Shown here piece by piece: positions 1 to 6,080 of a DNA stretch of 10,655 nucleotides; position 1 is the first letter of the stretch, and every line of letters starts with the position of its first letter. The translations under genes and the position numbers were made by a program. The notes beneath the pieces are model-generated. The model ran no database searches. It saw only the letters and a list, made by a program, of their open reading frames with translations, and was not told where the DNA came from. Source of the DNA: Bacteroidota bacterium (GTDB lineage Bacteria > Bacteroidota > Bacteroidia > Bacteroidales > Prolixibacteraceae). Location of the stretch: NCBI GenBank assembly GCA_023393265.1, contig JAEWME010000274.1, forward strand, positions 1 to 10,655, read 5' to 3'.

Positions 1-114
1 GACATTCAGCAATTTAATACCATCCACACTTTCGATGGCATCGGTTATTTGTTTGATTATTTTTTCATCTCTTCCTTCCGAAAAATTCGGAACACATTCA
101 ATCAGTTGTTTCAT
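1..114 (-). CDS. ftcD: Glutamate formimidoyltransferase, N-terminal fragment (3' end outside window)
   Basis: Only the first 38 codons are visible, read leftwards from an ATG at 114-112 and open to the window edge. The protein begins MKQLIECVPNFSEGRDEKII, and the VPNFSEGRD stretch at residues 8-16 is the hallmark start of the formiminotransferase N-terminal subdomain. The family moves the formimino group of N-formimino-L-glutamate, the product of imidazolone propionate breakdown, to tetrahydrofolate in the cytoplasm. Its position directly downstream of hutI on the same strand supports the same histidine-degradation pathway. Whether it is a single-domain transferase or fused to a cyclodeaminase cannot be seen, and the catalytic region lies beyond the edge. 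The leader is A/T rich, with no obvious Shine-Dalgarno sequence. Confidence 0.9.
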   Translation of the reverse strand, partial: MKQLIECVPNFSEGRDEKIIKQITDAIESVDGIKLLNV

Positions 115-212
115 ATTTATTTAAGACGTTAGATATCAGATGTTAGATTTTAGATACAAGCATCAGGCTTTAGGTATCAGGAAAACCAGTAACTCGCAAC
201 CCGAAACCCGCA
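115..212. repeat. Degenerate short-repeat spacer between hutI and ftcD
   Basis: This 98-base spacer is not random sequence. From about 127 to 180 it is built from variants of TTAGATATCAG, TTAGATT, TTAGATAC, TTTAGGTATCAGG, with a unit of about 7-9 bases. From about 186 to 212 it changes to CGCAACCCGAAACCCGCA, made of variants of AACCCG. No open reading frame or strong hairpin was seen. I believe similar runs of degenerate heptamers occur between genes in Bacteroidota genomes, but I could not check this. It sits inside what should be one operon, so it is transcribed if hutI and ftcD are cotranscribed. Confidence 0.6.
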
Positions 213-1463
213 TCACGATTGCACTTCACCATTTAAAATCACCGTTTCAATCAGGTTGGAACCGAATGAGTACGGAATCACGGCATACGACGAAATTTCT
301 TTGGTAACAAACAGATTAGCCACCTTCCCTTTGGCAATGCTGCCGTAACTTTCGCTGATGCCCATCGCATAGGCCGAATTGATAGTCGTTGCATGAATCG
401 TTTCTTCGGGTGTCATACCGTATTTCAGGCAGCCCAGCGACTGTACAAGACTCATGTTTCCTGAAGGCGACGAACCCGGATTGTAGTCGGAAGCCAGCGC
501 AACGGGCAATCCGGCATCGATCATTTTACGCACAGGAGCCAGTGGCATATTCAGGAAAAATGCGGCACCTGGCAAAACGGTTGGCATGGTTTCGCTGCCT
601 TTAAGCGCCGAAATTTCGGTTTCGCTCAAATATTCGAGGTGGTCGACTGAAATAGCGTTGTACTTGATACCAACCTGAACACCGCCGGAGTTGGCCAGTT
701 CGTTGGCATGCAGCTTTCCCTGAAGGCCAAATTTGATGCCTGCCATCAGGATTCGTTCGGTTTCTTCCGGTGTAAAAAAGCCTTTATCACAAAATACATC
801 GATGTAATCAGCCAATTCCTCGGCGGCAATTACAGGCAGCATTTCATGAATCAGAATATTCAGGTATTCTTCGCGGTTGTTACGGTATTCAAGCGGAAAA
901 GCATGGGCCAGAAAAGTGGATTTGATCATCAGCGGCGAATGCTGCTTCATGCGCCGGATGACGCGCAACATTTTCAGTTCCGCTTCGGTGGTTAGGCCGT
1001 ATCCGCTTTTGATTTCGACCGCGCCGGTGCCCAAAGCAGCAATCTCCGCTAAACGTACCATCGAATGCTCAAACAGTTCGTCTTCGGTCATTTCTGCCAG
1101 ATGTCTGGCTGAATTTAGGATTCCGCCGCCCCGTTTGGCAATTTCTTCGTACGACAGGCCTTTGATGCGATCGACAAACTCGGCTTCACGCGTGCCAGCG
1201 AAAACCAAATGCGTGTGCGAGTCGCAGTACGACGGGAAAACCATCCGGCCTGTGCAGTCGATTTCCATCACCATGTCGTCGGCTTCAAAATCGGCTTCAT
1301 CCAGTTTCTCCATCGGCCCGAAATCCGAAATCAGTTCGTCTTTCACCACCAGAAAAGCATTTTTGATCGTCTCCACTGTTGCCATCGACTTTCCGGCAAC
1401 CCAAAGGCGGCGCTTCCTGTCTACCTGAACCAGCTCCTTGATATTCTGCAAAATCAGCCTCAT
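213..1463 (-). CDS. hutI: Imidazolonepropionase
   Basis: This 416-residue cytoplasmic amidohydrolase opens the ring of 4-imidazolone-5-propionate to give N-formimino-L-glutamate, the third step of histidine degradation. The length matches the family (about 400-420). The metal site is intact: the HTH pair in DSHTHLVFAG gives H83 and H85, H252 lies in LHANELANSGG, and D326 lies in ALASDYNPGSSP. E255, H275 (VDHLEYL) and H187 (LAHAFP) sit where the family has substrate-binding and catalytic residues. R92 and the GYGLTTE stretch near 154-160 are also typical. The start is fixed, because an in-frame TGA lies two codons upstream of the ATG at 1463. The stop is TGA at 215-213. The next gene downstream, after 98 bases, is ftcD, which uses the product. 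No inducer-binding regulator is visible in the window. Confidence 0.97.
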   Translation of the reverse strand: MRLILQNIKELVQVDRKRRLWVAGKSMATVETIKNAFLVVKDELISDFGPMEKLDEADFEADDMVMEIDCTGRMVFPSYCDSHTHLVFAGTREAEFVDRIKGLSYEEIAKRGGGILNSARHLAEMTEDELFEHSMVRLAEIAALGTGAVEIKSGYGLTTEAELKMLRVIRRMKQHSPLMIKSTFLAHAFPLEYRNNREEYLNILIHEMLPVIAAEELADYIDVFCDKGFFTPEETERILMAGIKFGLQGKLHANELANSGGVQVGIKYNAISVDHLEYLSETEISALKGSETMPTVLPGAAFFLNMPLAPVRKMIDAGLPVALASDYNPGSSPSGNMSLVQSLGCLKYGMTPEETIHATTINSAYAMGISESYGSIAKGKVANLFVTKEISSYAVIPYSFGSNLIETVILNGEVQS

Positions 1464-1811
1464 AATTTTTCAAGTTGTATTCTTTCAAAAAGTTATTCAA
1501 GCTTCACTTGTCGCCCGAAAAACCGGTAACCAATTACGGAAAGTCGGCACATTAATTCAATGTGTTTGGTCATACAAATCGCCCATTCGTGGCGGAATTC
1601 CGGTTTACACACAAAATACGACGATTTTGCTGATATTTTTTATTCCGAAAGCAAAAAGCCTGTGCAAATTCAGGAACGAACTCGCAGCAGGGTTTGGAAA
1701 GGAAGCAGGCACATGAAATCAGGCACCGATATATTAAAAAAATGAGATTTCCGGTGTAAAGATTTGATTAAATTTTTCTTCAGGAAAAGACTATCCCGCC
1801 TCATTTTCAGG
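1464..1811. other. Gene-free region upstream of hutI
   Basis: There are 348 bases without a credible gene between the sugar-cluster terminator and hutI. A 61-codon plus-strand frame (1560-1745) has no recognisable features and looks like chance. The promoter of the hut operon should lie here, reading leftwards. I looked on the minus strand for the Bacteroidota pattern TTTG, about 20 bases, then TANNTTTG. I found only partial matches, for example TAACTTTT about 25 bases before the hutI start and TATTTTG around 1615, neither with a good partner upstream. I therefore assign no promoter. Confidence 0.5.
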
Positions 1812-1853
1812 AAAATAAAAAAAGTCCCTCCCCGCCAGGCAGGAAAGGACTTC
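1812..1853 (-). terminator. Intrinsic terminator after the GH20 gene
   Basis: Read on the minus strand, AAGTCCTTTCC pairs with GGGGAGGGACTT in an 11-base stem that includes a few G-U pairs, around a loop of about 8 bases. TTTTTTTATTTT follows immediately. This is a classic rho-independent terminator pointing left. It sits about 97 bases past the GH20 stop codon and ends the carbohydrate cluster before the hut region. The plus-strand version has no T-run, so it works in one direction only. Confidence 0.85.
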
Positions 1854-1949
1854 AGTCAAATTATGAGAAGCTGGACTTGAATTTATTTTTACTTCAGAAT
1901 TGAAGTTTTTCCAGAGGTTATCTTTTCACTTCAGAACAGGCGTTCAAGA

Positions 1950-3038
1950 TCACTGAACAGCAGATCCTTTTTTTATTTCGTCGAACAGAGCTCTAAAACA
2001 GGCGGTCTGACTTTCGGGCCCCGTGGCTGGTTTCCGGCCATAAAATTCGTCAAGGAACGCGCCTGCTCCCGACCATACCGTTTGTAACATACCCTGATAT
2101 TTATCTTTCAGTTCTTTGGTTGCCTGAGCGCGAAAACGGTACATATCCTGGGTCTGTTTCACTGCCAGGTCGGGCTTGCGCCAGGGGCAGGTAACTACCG
2201 GCAAACCCTTCATGGCAAACATTACCGGCGTCTGATCGGCACGTTCGTAATGCCAGTCGCAAATCATCACATCTTTGTAAATCAAATCGATAGCGCGGTG
2301 GGTATTGTTCATACTGGCTTCCCACATTCCCATTCCGGTTGTTTTCCCGTCGATGAGCCGGTCGCCCCAAATCCAAAGCTGGCGATGGTTTTCGGCCAGA
2401 TGGTTTCTAAGCAGGTTTACTTCGCCCGCAAAGAGCTCGGCTTTGTCGCGGCCACCACAGCGCGGACATTTGTCGTCGCCAATGTAAAACACTTCGTCCA
2501 TCCCGGCGTGAAAAGCATCCGCTCCAAATGCGTCACAAATTTCGTCGATCAGCTCGAAAACAACTTTGTGCAATTCAGGATGAAGCGGACAATAACTTTT
2601 GCAATATAAACCATCGGCATTGGGCCATTCGTATTTTTCGGGCATTTGCACATTGGGCGTTTCATCAAACTGCGGATACACAGCCAAAAGCTTTCCTGTT
2701 TTTGAAGCCCACGACTGATGCCCCAGCATATTGATCTGCGGAATCAGCCGGATGTTATGTTTTTTGCAAACATCAACCATCTTTTTGATATCGGCTTTCG
2801 AAAGCGCACCTTCATCACGCAGTTCAGGATGCTTCTCGAACTGGTAATTATAGTCGATGCGAACAATCAGCGTATTCACATTGCGGGGAGCAAGCTCCTG
2901 ATCGATAAATTTAACAAACTCGTCGAGATGAGCGGCATCGGGTCCGCCAATACAAAAACCGCGGACGGGCAACACATCCTGCGATTTTGCAACCATTGCA
3001 AAAAACAGGATTCCAACAAACAGGATTAACTTTCTCAT
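1950..3038 (-). CDS. Secreted GH20 beta-N-acetylhexosaminidase-like protein, lone catalytic domain
   Basis: This 362-residue protein has a signal peptide (MRKLILFVGILFFAMVAKS, likely cut near residue 19-20), so it acts in the periplasm or outside the cell. The rest resembles a single glycoside hydrolase family 20 barrel. RLIPQINMLGHQSW (98-110) matches the strand that carries the H in GH20 enzymes. FHAGMDEV (176-183) carries the adjacent D181-E182 pair, which in GH20 orients the substrate acetamido group and acts as general acid. WIWGD (222-226) fits a later aromatic subsite strand. The family removes terminal beta-linked GlcNAc or GalNAc. The usual N-terminal GH20b domain is absent, making this shorter than typical hexosaminidases. 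A CPRC motif at 191-194 follows the catalytic pair. It is last in the cluster, 26 bases after the acetyltransferase gene. Exact substrate is unknown. Confidence 0.85.
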   Translation of the reverse strand: MRKLILFVGILFFAMVAKSQDVLPVRGFCIGGPDAAHLDEFVKFIDQELAPRNVNTLIVRIDYNYQFEKHPELRDEGALSKADIKKMVDVCKKHNIRLIPQINMLGHQSWASKTGKLLAVYPQFDETPNVQMPEKYEWPNADGLYCKSYCPLHPELHKVVFELIDEICDAFGADAFHAGMDEVFYIGDDKCPRCGGRDKAELFAGEVNLLRNHLAENHRQLWIWGDRLIDGKTTGMGMWEASMNNTHRAIDLIYKDVMICDWHYERADQTPVMFAMKGLPVVTCPWRKPDLAVKQTQDMYRFRAQATKELKDKYQGMLQTVWSGAGAFLDEFYGRKPATGPESQTACFRALFDEIKKGSAVQ

Positions 3039-3064
3039 GATAAAAGGTTTTATTTAGTTACACA

Positions 3065-4264
3065 TCAAAGCTTTAAACGAATATGTATCTTAGAAAGCAG
3101 GGCAGCAAAACCGACCATTGCCAGCGCCCAGCAGATTGATCCGCCAACAGCCAGCAACTGGCTCGTTTCCTGTTTGTAGAAAAACAGCGGCCATCCAAGT
3201 CCCCATACCGCGAAATAAATGACATCAGGAGCGAGATAGGTTGTCAGCGAATTTTGCCCGGCTGGCTTAAACAGCGCTGCCCAACGGTATTTTCCATGCC
3301 GGTCGATAATCATGAACAGCGATGCAAAAACCAACATACTAATGCCGTCGCAAATCATTCCCCAGCTTGGTGTACCCTGTATTTTGGAAATGATGAACCA
3401 ATTCCGGAGGAAAAAACCAACAGCGAGCGACGCAATTCCGGCACCAGCAATAATCAGCGACCGTTTTTCGATAGACAGGTGAGATAAATTCAGCACCTGA
3501 CTGATGACCAATCCGGCCAGTACAATTGAAGGCACATTGCCGTCGATAATCACACCAAAAACCGGATTGAGAAAATTCAGGAAACCGAGCATTCCCGATT
3601 GCGACAGAATATTCATCGCAATGAAGAAAACACACACGCCAACCGAGGCAATCAGGCTACTGCCAACCAGCAAACCGGTTAACGCGGCAACCAGGTAGCC
3701 CCAGCCTATCAGTCCCAGGATTCCCCACCAGCCGGTTACCAGCCAGGAGACATGTTCGGCATCGCCCGCTTTAAAAATGGCAGCCAGTGTGATCAGGCCA
3801 ACTACACCAAGAATTTTGAGACCGAGAAAAAGGTTTTTCAATTTGGGTTTATCCGGATAGGTGTTCCAAACCAGGAAAACAGAAACGTACATCAGGATAG
3901 ACCACAGGTTGTGGTTGATGCCGCTCAGTTCCGAATTCAGGCGCCCCTGGTTCATCATCAGAACGCCGATGAGGAGCAGGCTGATGGTCCGAATCAGGAT
4001 ATGGAGCAAAATCTGCCCGTTGCCATCTCCTTTCTGGCGACGCGACCTGATGGCGTAAGGAATCGACATTCCGACCATAAAGAGGAATCCGGGGAAAACC
4101 CAGTCGGCAAGGCCCATTCCGTCGAAATCGCCTTTGGCATGTACCATCCATTCGGGTACGCCGGGTTCAAACAAATCGTTCACAAACAACATCAGGAACA
4201 GGGTTAGCCCGCGCATGATGTCGATGGAAAGAATGCGGCTTGGTTTCGCAGTTGTGTCGCTCAT
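3065..4264 (-). CDS. Polytopic membrane acyltransferase, HGSNAT/DUF5009 type
   Basis: This 399-residue inner-membrane protein has about 10-11 hydrophobic segments (roughly 14-30, 53-72, 86-104, 117-135, 146-163, 173-215, 235-257, 267-285, 303-320, 341-360, 369-390). The opening RILSIDIMRGLTLFLMLFVND is diagnostic of the family that includes human heparan-alpha-glucosaminide N-acetyltransferase and bacterial NagX/YeiB-like proteins. H42 in VHAKGDFDGMGLADWVFP aligns by eye with the active-site histidine of the human enzyme (HASWNGLTVADLVFP). Family members move acetyl groups from cytoplasmic acetyl-CoA to an amino sugar on the other side of the membrane. The neighbouring GH18 and GH20 genes make an amino sugar acceptor plausible here, but the acceptor is inferred. 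It lies 11 bases after a ThuA-like gene and 26 before the GH20 gene, on the same strand. Confidence 0.85.
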   Translation of the reverse strand: MSDTTAKPSRILSIDIMRGLTLFLMLFVNDLFEPGVPEWMVHAKGDFDGMGLADWVFPGFLFMVGMSIPYAIRSRRQKGDGNGQILLHILIRTISLLLIGVLMMNQGRLNSELSGINHNLWSILMYVSVFLVWNTYPDKPKLKNLFLGLKILGVVGLITLAAIFKAGDAEHVSWLVTGWWGILGLIGWGYLVAALTGLLVGSSLIASVGVCVFFIAMNILSQSGMLGFLNFLNPVFGVIIDGNVPSIVLAGLVISQVLNLSHLSIEKRSLIIAGAGIASLAVGFFLRNWFIISKIQGTPSWGMICDGISMLVFASLFMIIDRHGKYRWAALFKPAGQNSLTTYLAPDVIYFAVWGLGWPLFFYKQETSQLLAVGGSICWALAMVGFAALLSKIHIRLKL

Positions 4265-4275
4265 TGCATTAATCT

Positions 4276-5073
4276 TTACTGTTTATCACCAAAGACATTT
4301 CCTTTTTTGTCGCTGGCAATTACCCAGCGCAAAGCCGAAATAACTAACTGGTTTTGGGTGGCATCGGTAAAAATCTCCGATCCGTGTCCCATATTCAGGT
4401 ATATCATCCGGTATTTCGTGTTTGTCCATACCACCGGGAAATCGCCGTCGGGAACGATGTCTTTCAGTCCGAACGGATAATTATCCGGAGAAAGGCTTAC
4501 CAGCACTTTGATGTCCTTGCTTTCGCGCGGACTTGGCTTCCACTGATACCATTCATTAATAGGCGAAATGAAACTGGCCGGCAAACCTTTGGTTACCGGG
4601 TGCTTCAAGTCGTCGACCACCAGTTTTGCAGGCATAGGCGGCCAGTTGTTGCGGTAGAAAACACCTCCGCCAAGAAACTGAAGTCCCCACGGCCAGTTGG
4701 TTGAACGATCGTTATAGGCAGCCACATGAAAACCATACCACCCGCCGCCGTTTTCCATATACCTGCGGAAAGCTTCGCGCTGCTTTTCGTCGTGCGGAAA
4801 GTCGTTGAGCATCATCACCAGTTGGTAATCCTTCAACTTAGCATCGTTCAGGTCGTTCATGGTGCTGGTGGTATCAAAAACAAACCCGTTGCCAATAGTC
4901 AGCGCTTTAAAAAATTTGATGGCATCGTAAGCAAATTCGATGTGTGCCGACTCGACATGCTTGTTATAAAATGCCAGCACTTTGAAGCGCGGAAACTGGG
5001 CTTCCGACTGGCCTGCAGCCAAGAGCAGCGCCAGTGCAATCAAAGTAATTCTGAAATAGTTGGTTGGTTTCAT
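4276..5073 (-). CDS. Secreted ThuA-like domain protein (third of three in the cluster)
   Basis: This 265-residue protein has an N-terminal signal peptide (hydrophobic 8-20, likely cut after SEA near residue 25) and one ThuA-like domain. That domain has the class I glutamine amidotransferase fold. NGGGWYGFHVAAYND (108-122) covers the nucleophile-elbow region, with GFHVA where true amidotransferases have a cysteine, so glutaminase chemistry is unlikely. Other family marks are KHPVTKGLP (157-165), NEWYQW (173-178) and YLNMGHG (225-231). ThuA of Sinorhizobium is tied to 3-keto-disaccharide formation, but the biochemical role of exported ThuA-like proteins in Bacteroidota is not established to my knowledge. 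It resembles the gene at 5126-5896 more than the one at 8554-9498. It is followed after 11 bases by the membrane acetyltransferase and probably cotranscribed with it. Confidence 0.85.
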   Translation of the reverse strand: MKPTNYFRITLIALALLLAAGQSEAQFPRFKVLAFYNKHVESAHIEFAYDAIKFFKALTIGNGFVFDTTSTMNDLNDAKLKDYQLVMMLNDFPHDEKQREAFRRYMENGGGWYGFHVAAYNDRSTNWPWGLQFLGGGVFYRNNWPPMPAKLVVDDLKHPVTKGLPASFISPINEWYQWKPSPRESKDIKVLVSLSPDNYPFGLKDIVPDGDFPVVWTNTKYRMIYLNMGHGSEIFTDATQNQLVISALRWVIASDKKGNVFGDKQ

Positions 5074-5086
5074 TCTTTGGTTGGTA

Positions 5087-5099
5087 TAAGTTTTATTTG
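5087..5099 (-). promoter_or_regulatory. A-rich leader 13-mer before the ThuA-like gene at 5073
   Basis: On the minus strand this is CAAATAAAACTTA. It ends 13 bases before the ATG at 5073. The identical 13-mer occurs at the same distance before the next ThuA-like gene (5910-5922). It could be an A-rich translation enhancer, which Bacteroidota use in place of a Shine-Dalgarno site, or a remnant of tandem duplication. The function is inferred only. Confidence 0.4.
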
Positions 5100-5125
5100 T
5101 TACTGATACAATTTACAGTTTTTCG

Positions 5126-5896
5126 TTATTTGCCAGCTGCCCACAAAATGGCATTGCCAAACATCGTTTTAAATTCGGCTGTTTTCAGCAAGTTGGCATG
5201 GTGTCCCATCAGGAAATAAACGTTGCGGGCTTTCACTTTGTCGTTTTGCCAGATCACCGGATGATCGCCCATTTTAATATCGGAAGCAGGCTGATAGCTC
5301 GATTCGTCGACATTGGCCAATACATGCACATTCGGACGCGGGTTTTTATCAAAAGTGTACCATTCATCATCCGGAATCACAAAAGTATCCGGAACTCCTT
5401 TCATCACCGGATGCTTGGCATCTTCCACATGTACCGTTCCGGTAGCAGTGGCCGCAATGTAATTTTTAAACCGAATGCCACCCATGAACTCCGAAAACCA
5501 GTTCCACATCGGGTAGCCGTCGAATTCGCCAAGCAAACTTGCGTGATGGAAGCCGACCCAGCCAATGGTGCCATTTTCGATACACTTGATGAAAGCATCT
5601 TCAGCTTCTTTGCTCCAGGTGTACGGCGGATAGTTCAACTGAATGAACACCTTGTACTCCGATAGCATCTGGACATTTATTTCAGAAGCATGGTTTATGA
5701 CTTTGTACTCGAAATTGTTCTCGGCCGAAAACGTGTTCAGCCAATCGAGCGCGGCCACAACAAAACCTTCGTGGAGTCCGCCACGTTCGGTTAACACAAG
5801 GGCCTTAAACTTCGGGCTTTTAGCCCACGACATTTGCGACAGGCACAATACCAACAGCAAAGCACCTATCCTGATTGAATATTTAAACAGTCTCAT
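5126..5896 (-). CDS. Secreted ThuA-like domain protein (second of three in the cluster)
   Basis: This 256-residue protein has a signal peptide (MRLFKYSIRIGALLLVLCLS, cut probably near WAKS, residue 24-27) followed by a single ThuA-like domain. The elbow region reads GWVGFHHAS (112-120), with histidines in place of the amidotransferase cysteine. KHPVMKGVP (161-169), DEWY (177-180) and YFLMGHHAN (227-235) match the same family blocks seen in the gene at 4276-5073. Both share the order GFH, KHPV-KG, EWY, MGH and similar length, so they look like paralogues from an old duplication. There are 52 bases between them, and an identical 13-base leader precedes each. An export signal with no visible membrane anchor suggests a periplasmic role, perhaps binding or modifying oligosaccharides made by the cluster's hydrolases. 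Substrate and reaction are unknown. Confidence 0.85.
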   Translation of the reverse strand: MRLFKYSIRIGALLLVLCLSQMSWAKSPKFKALVLTERGGLHEGFVVAALDWLNTFSAENNFEYKVINHASEINVQMLSEYKVFIQLNYPPYTWSKEAEDAFIKCIENGTIGWVGFHHASLLGEFDGYPMWNWFSEFMGGIRFKNYIAATATGTVHVEDAKHPVMKGVPDTFVIPDDEWYTFDKNPRPNVHVLANVDESSYQPASDIKMGDHPVIWQNDKVKARNVYFLMGHHANLLKTAEFKTMFGNAILWAAGK

Positions 5897-5909
5897 TTGA
5901 AATTTTTTT

Positions 5910-5922
5910 TAAGTTTTATTTG
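5910..5922 (-). promoter_or_regulatory. A-rich leader 13-mer before the ThuA-like gene at 5896
   Basis: This is an exact second copy of CAAATAAAACTTA (minus strand), again ending 13 bases before the start codon. A weaker relative, CTAAATAAAACC, lies in the leader of the GH20 gene (about 3046-3057) with different spacing. Confidence 0.4.
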
Positions 5923-5948
5923 ATGTTCAATCGATTGCTCAGACCATA

Positions 5949-5967
5949 TTTTCAGCTATCCTGAAAA
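5949..5967 (-). other. Small hairpin in the leader of the ThuA-like gene
   Basis: TTTTCAG and CTGAAAA form a 7-base stem with a 5-base loop (minus strand TTTTCAG GATAG CTGAAAA). It lies in the 184-base gap after GH9, about 53 bases before the next start codon. It is A/T rich and weak, and there is no T-run after it on the minus strand. It could be part of a folded 5' leader or chance. Confidence 0.3.
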
Positions 5968-6009
5968 AGAATAAACTGAAAATCTGAATCCGGATTTTGC
6001 TTGCCTGCC

Positions 6010-6070
6010 GTCGGTTCCTGAATTTCGGGCTGCCTTGCTAAGATAGGAAATTCAGGAGCAAACTGCCGAC
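6010..6070 (-). other. Long hairpin in the gap after GH9
   Basis: CCTGAATTTC (6017-6026) and GAAATTCAGG (6047-6056) are perfect inverted copies. The stem extends to 13 pairs with one G-U (6014-6026 with 6047-6059). GTCGG (6010-6014) can alternatively pair with CCGAC (6066-6070) as an outer clamp. The loop is about 20 bases. It begins 11 bases past the GH9 stop codon. No T-run follows on the minus strand, so it is not a standard intrinsic terminator. An mRNA-stabilising or processing hairpin between the GH9 and ThuA-like genes, or a protein-binding inverted repeat, are the likelier readings. Confidence 0.55.
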
Positions 6071-6080
6071 AATTTTCCGG

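Noticed and set aside
877..1428. Plus-strand open frame (183 codons) opposite hutI
   Set aside because: Serine-rich shadow of the well-supported hutI gene, with no motif or plausible start context.
1560..1745. Possible 61-residue plus-strand gene in the hutI upstream region
   Set aside because: No similarity to a family I know, no signal or membrane segment, no leader signal, and opposite to every neighbour. It is more likely chance in a promoter region.
1891..1906. ACTTCA-GAAT-TGAAGT hairpin followed by TTTT on the plus strand
   Set aside because: A 6-base A/T-rich stem is weak, and there is no plus-strand gene for it to terminate. On the minus strand it lacks a T-run and the strong terminator at 1812-1853 is enough.
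5987..5996. Palindrome AATCCGGATT as an operator
   Set aside because: A single 10-base palindrome with no second copy or promoter beside it is expected by chance in this length. There is not enough to claim a binding site.
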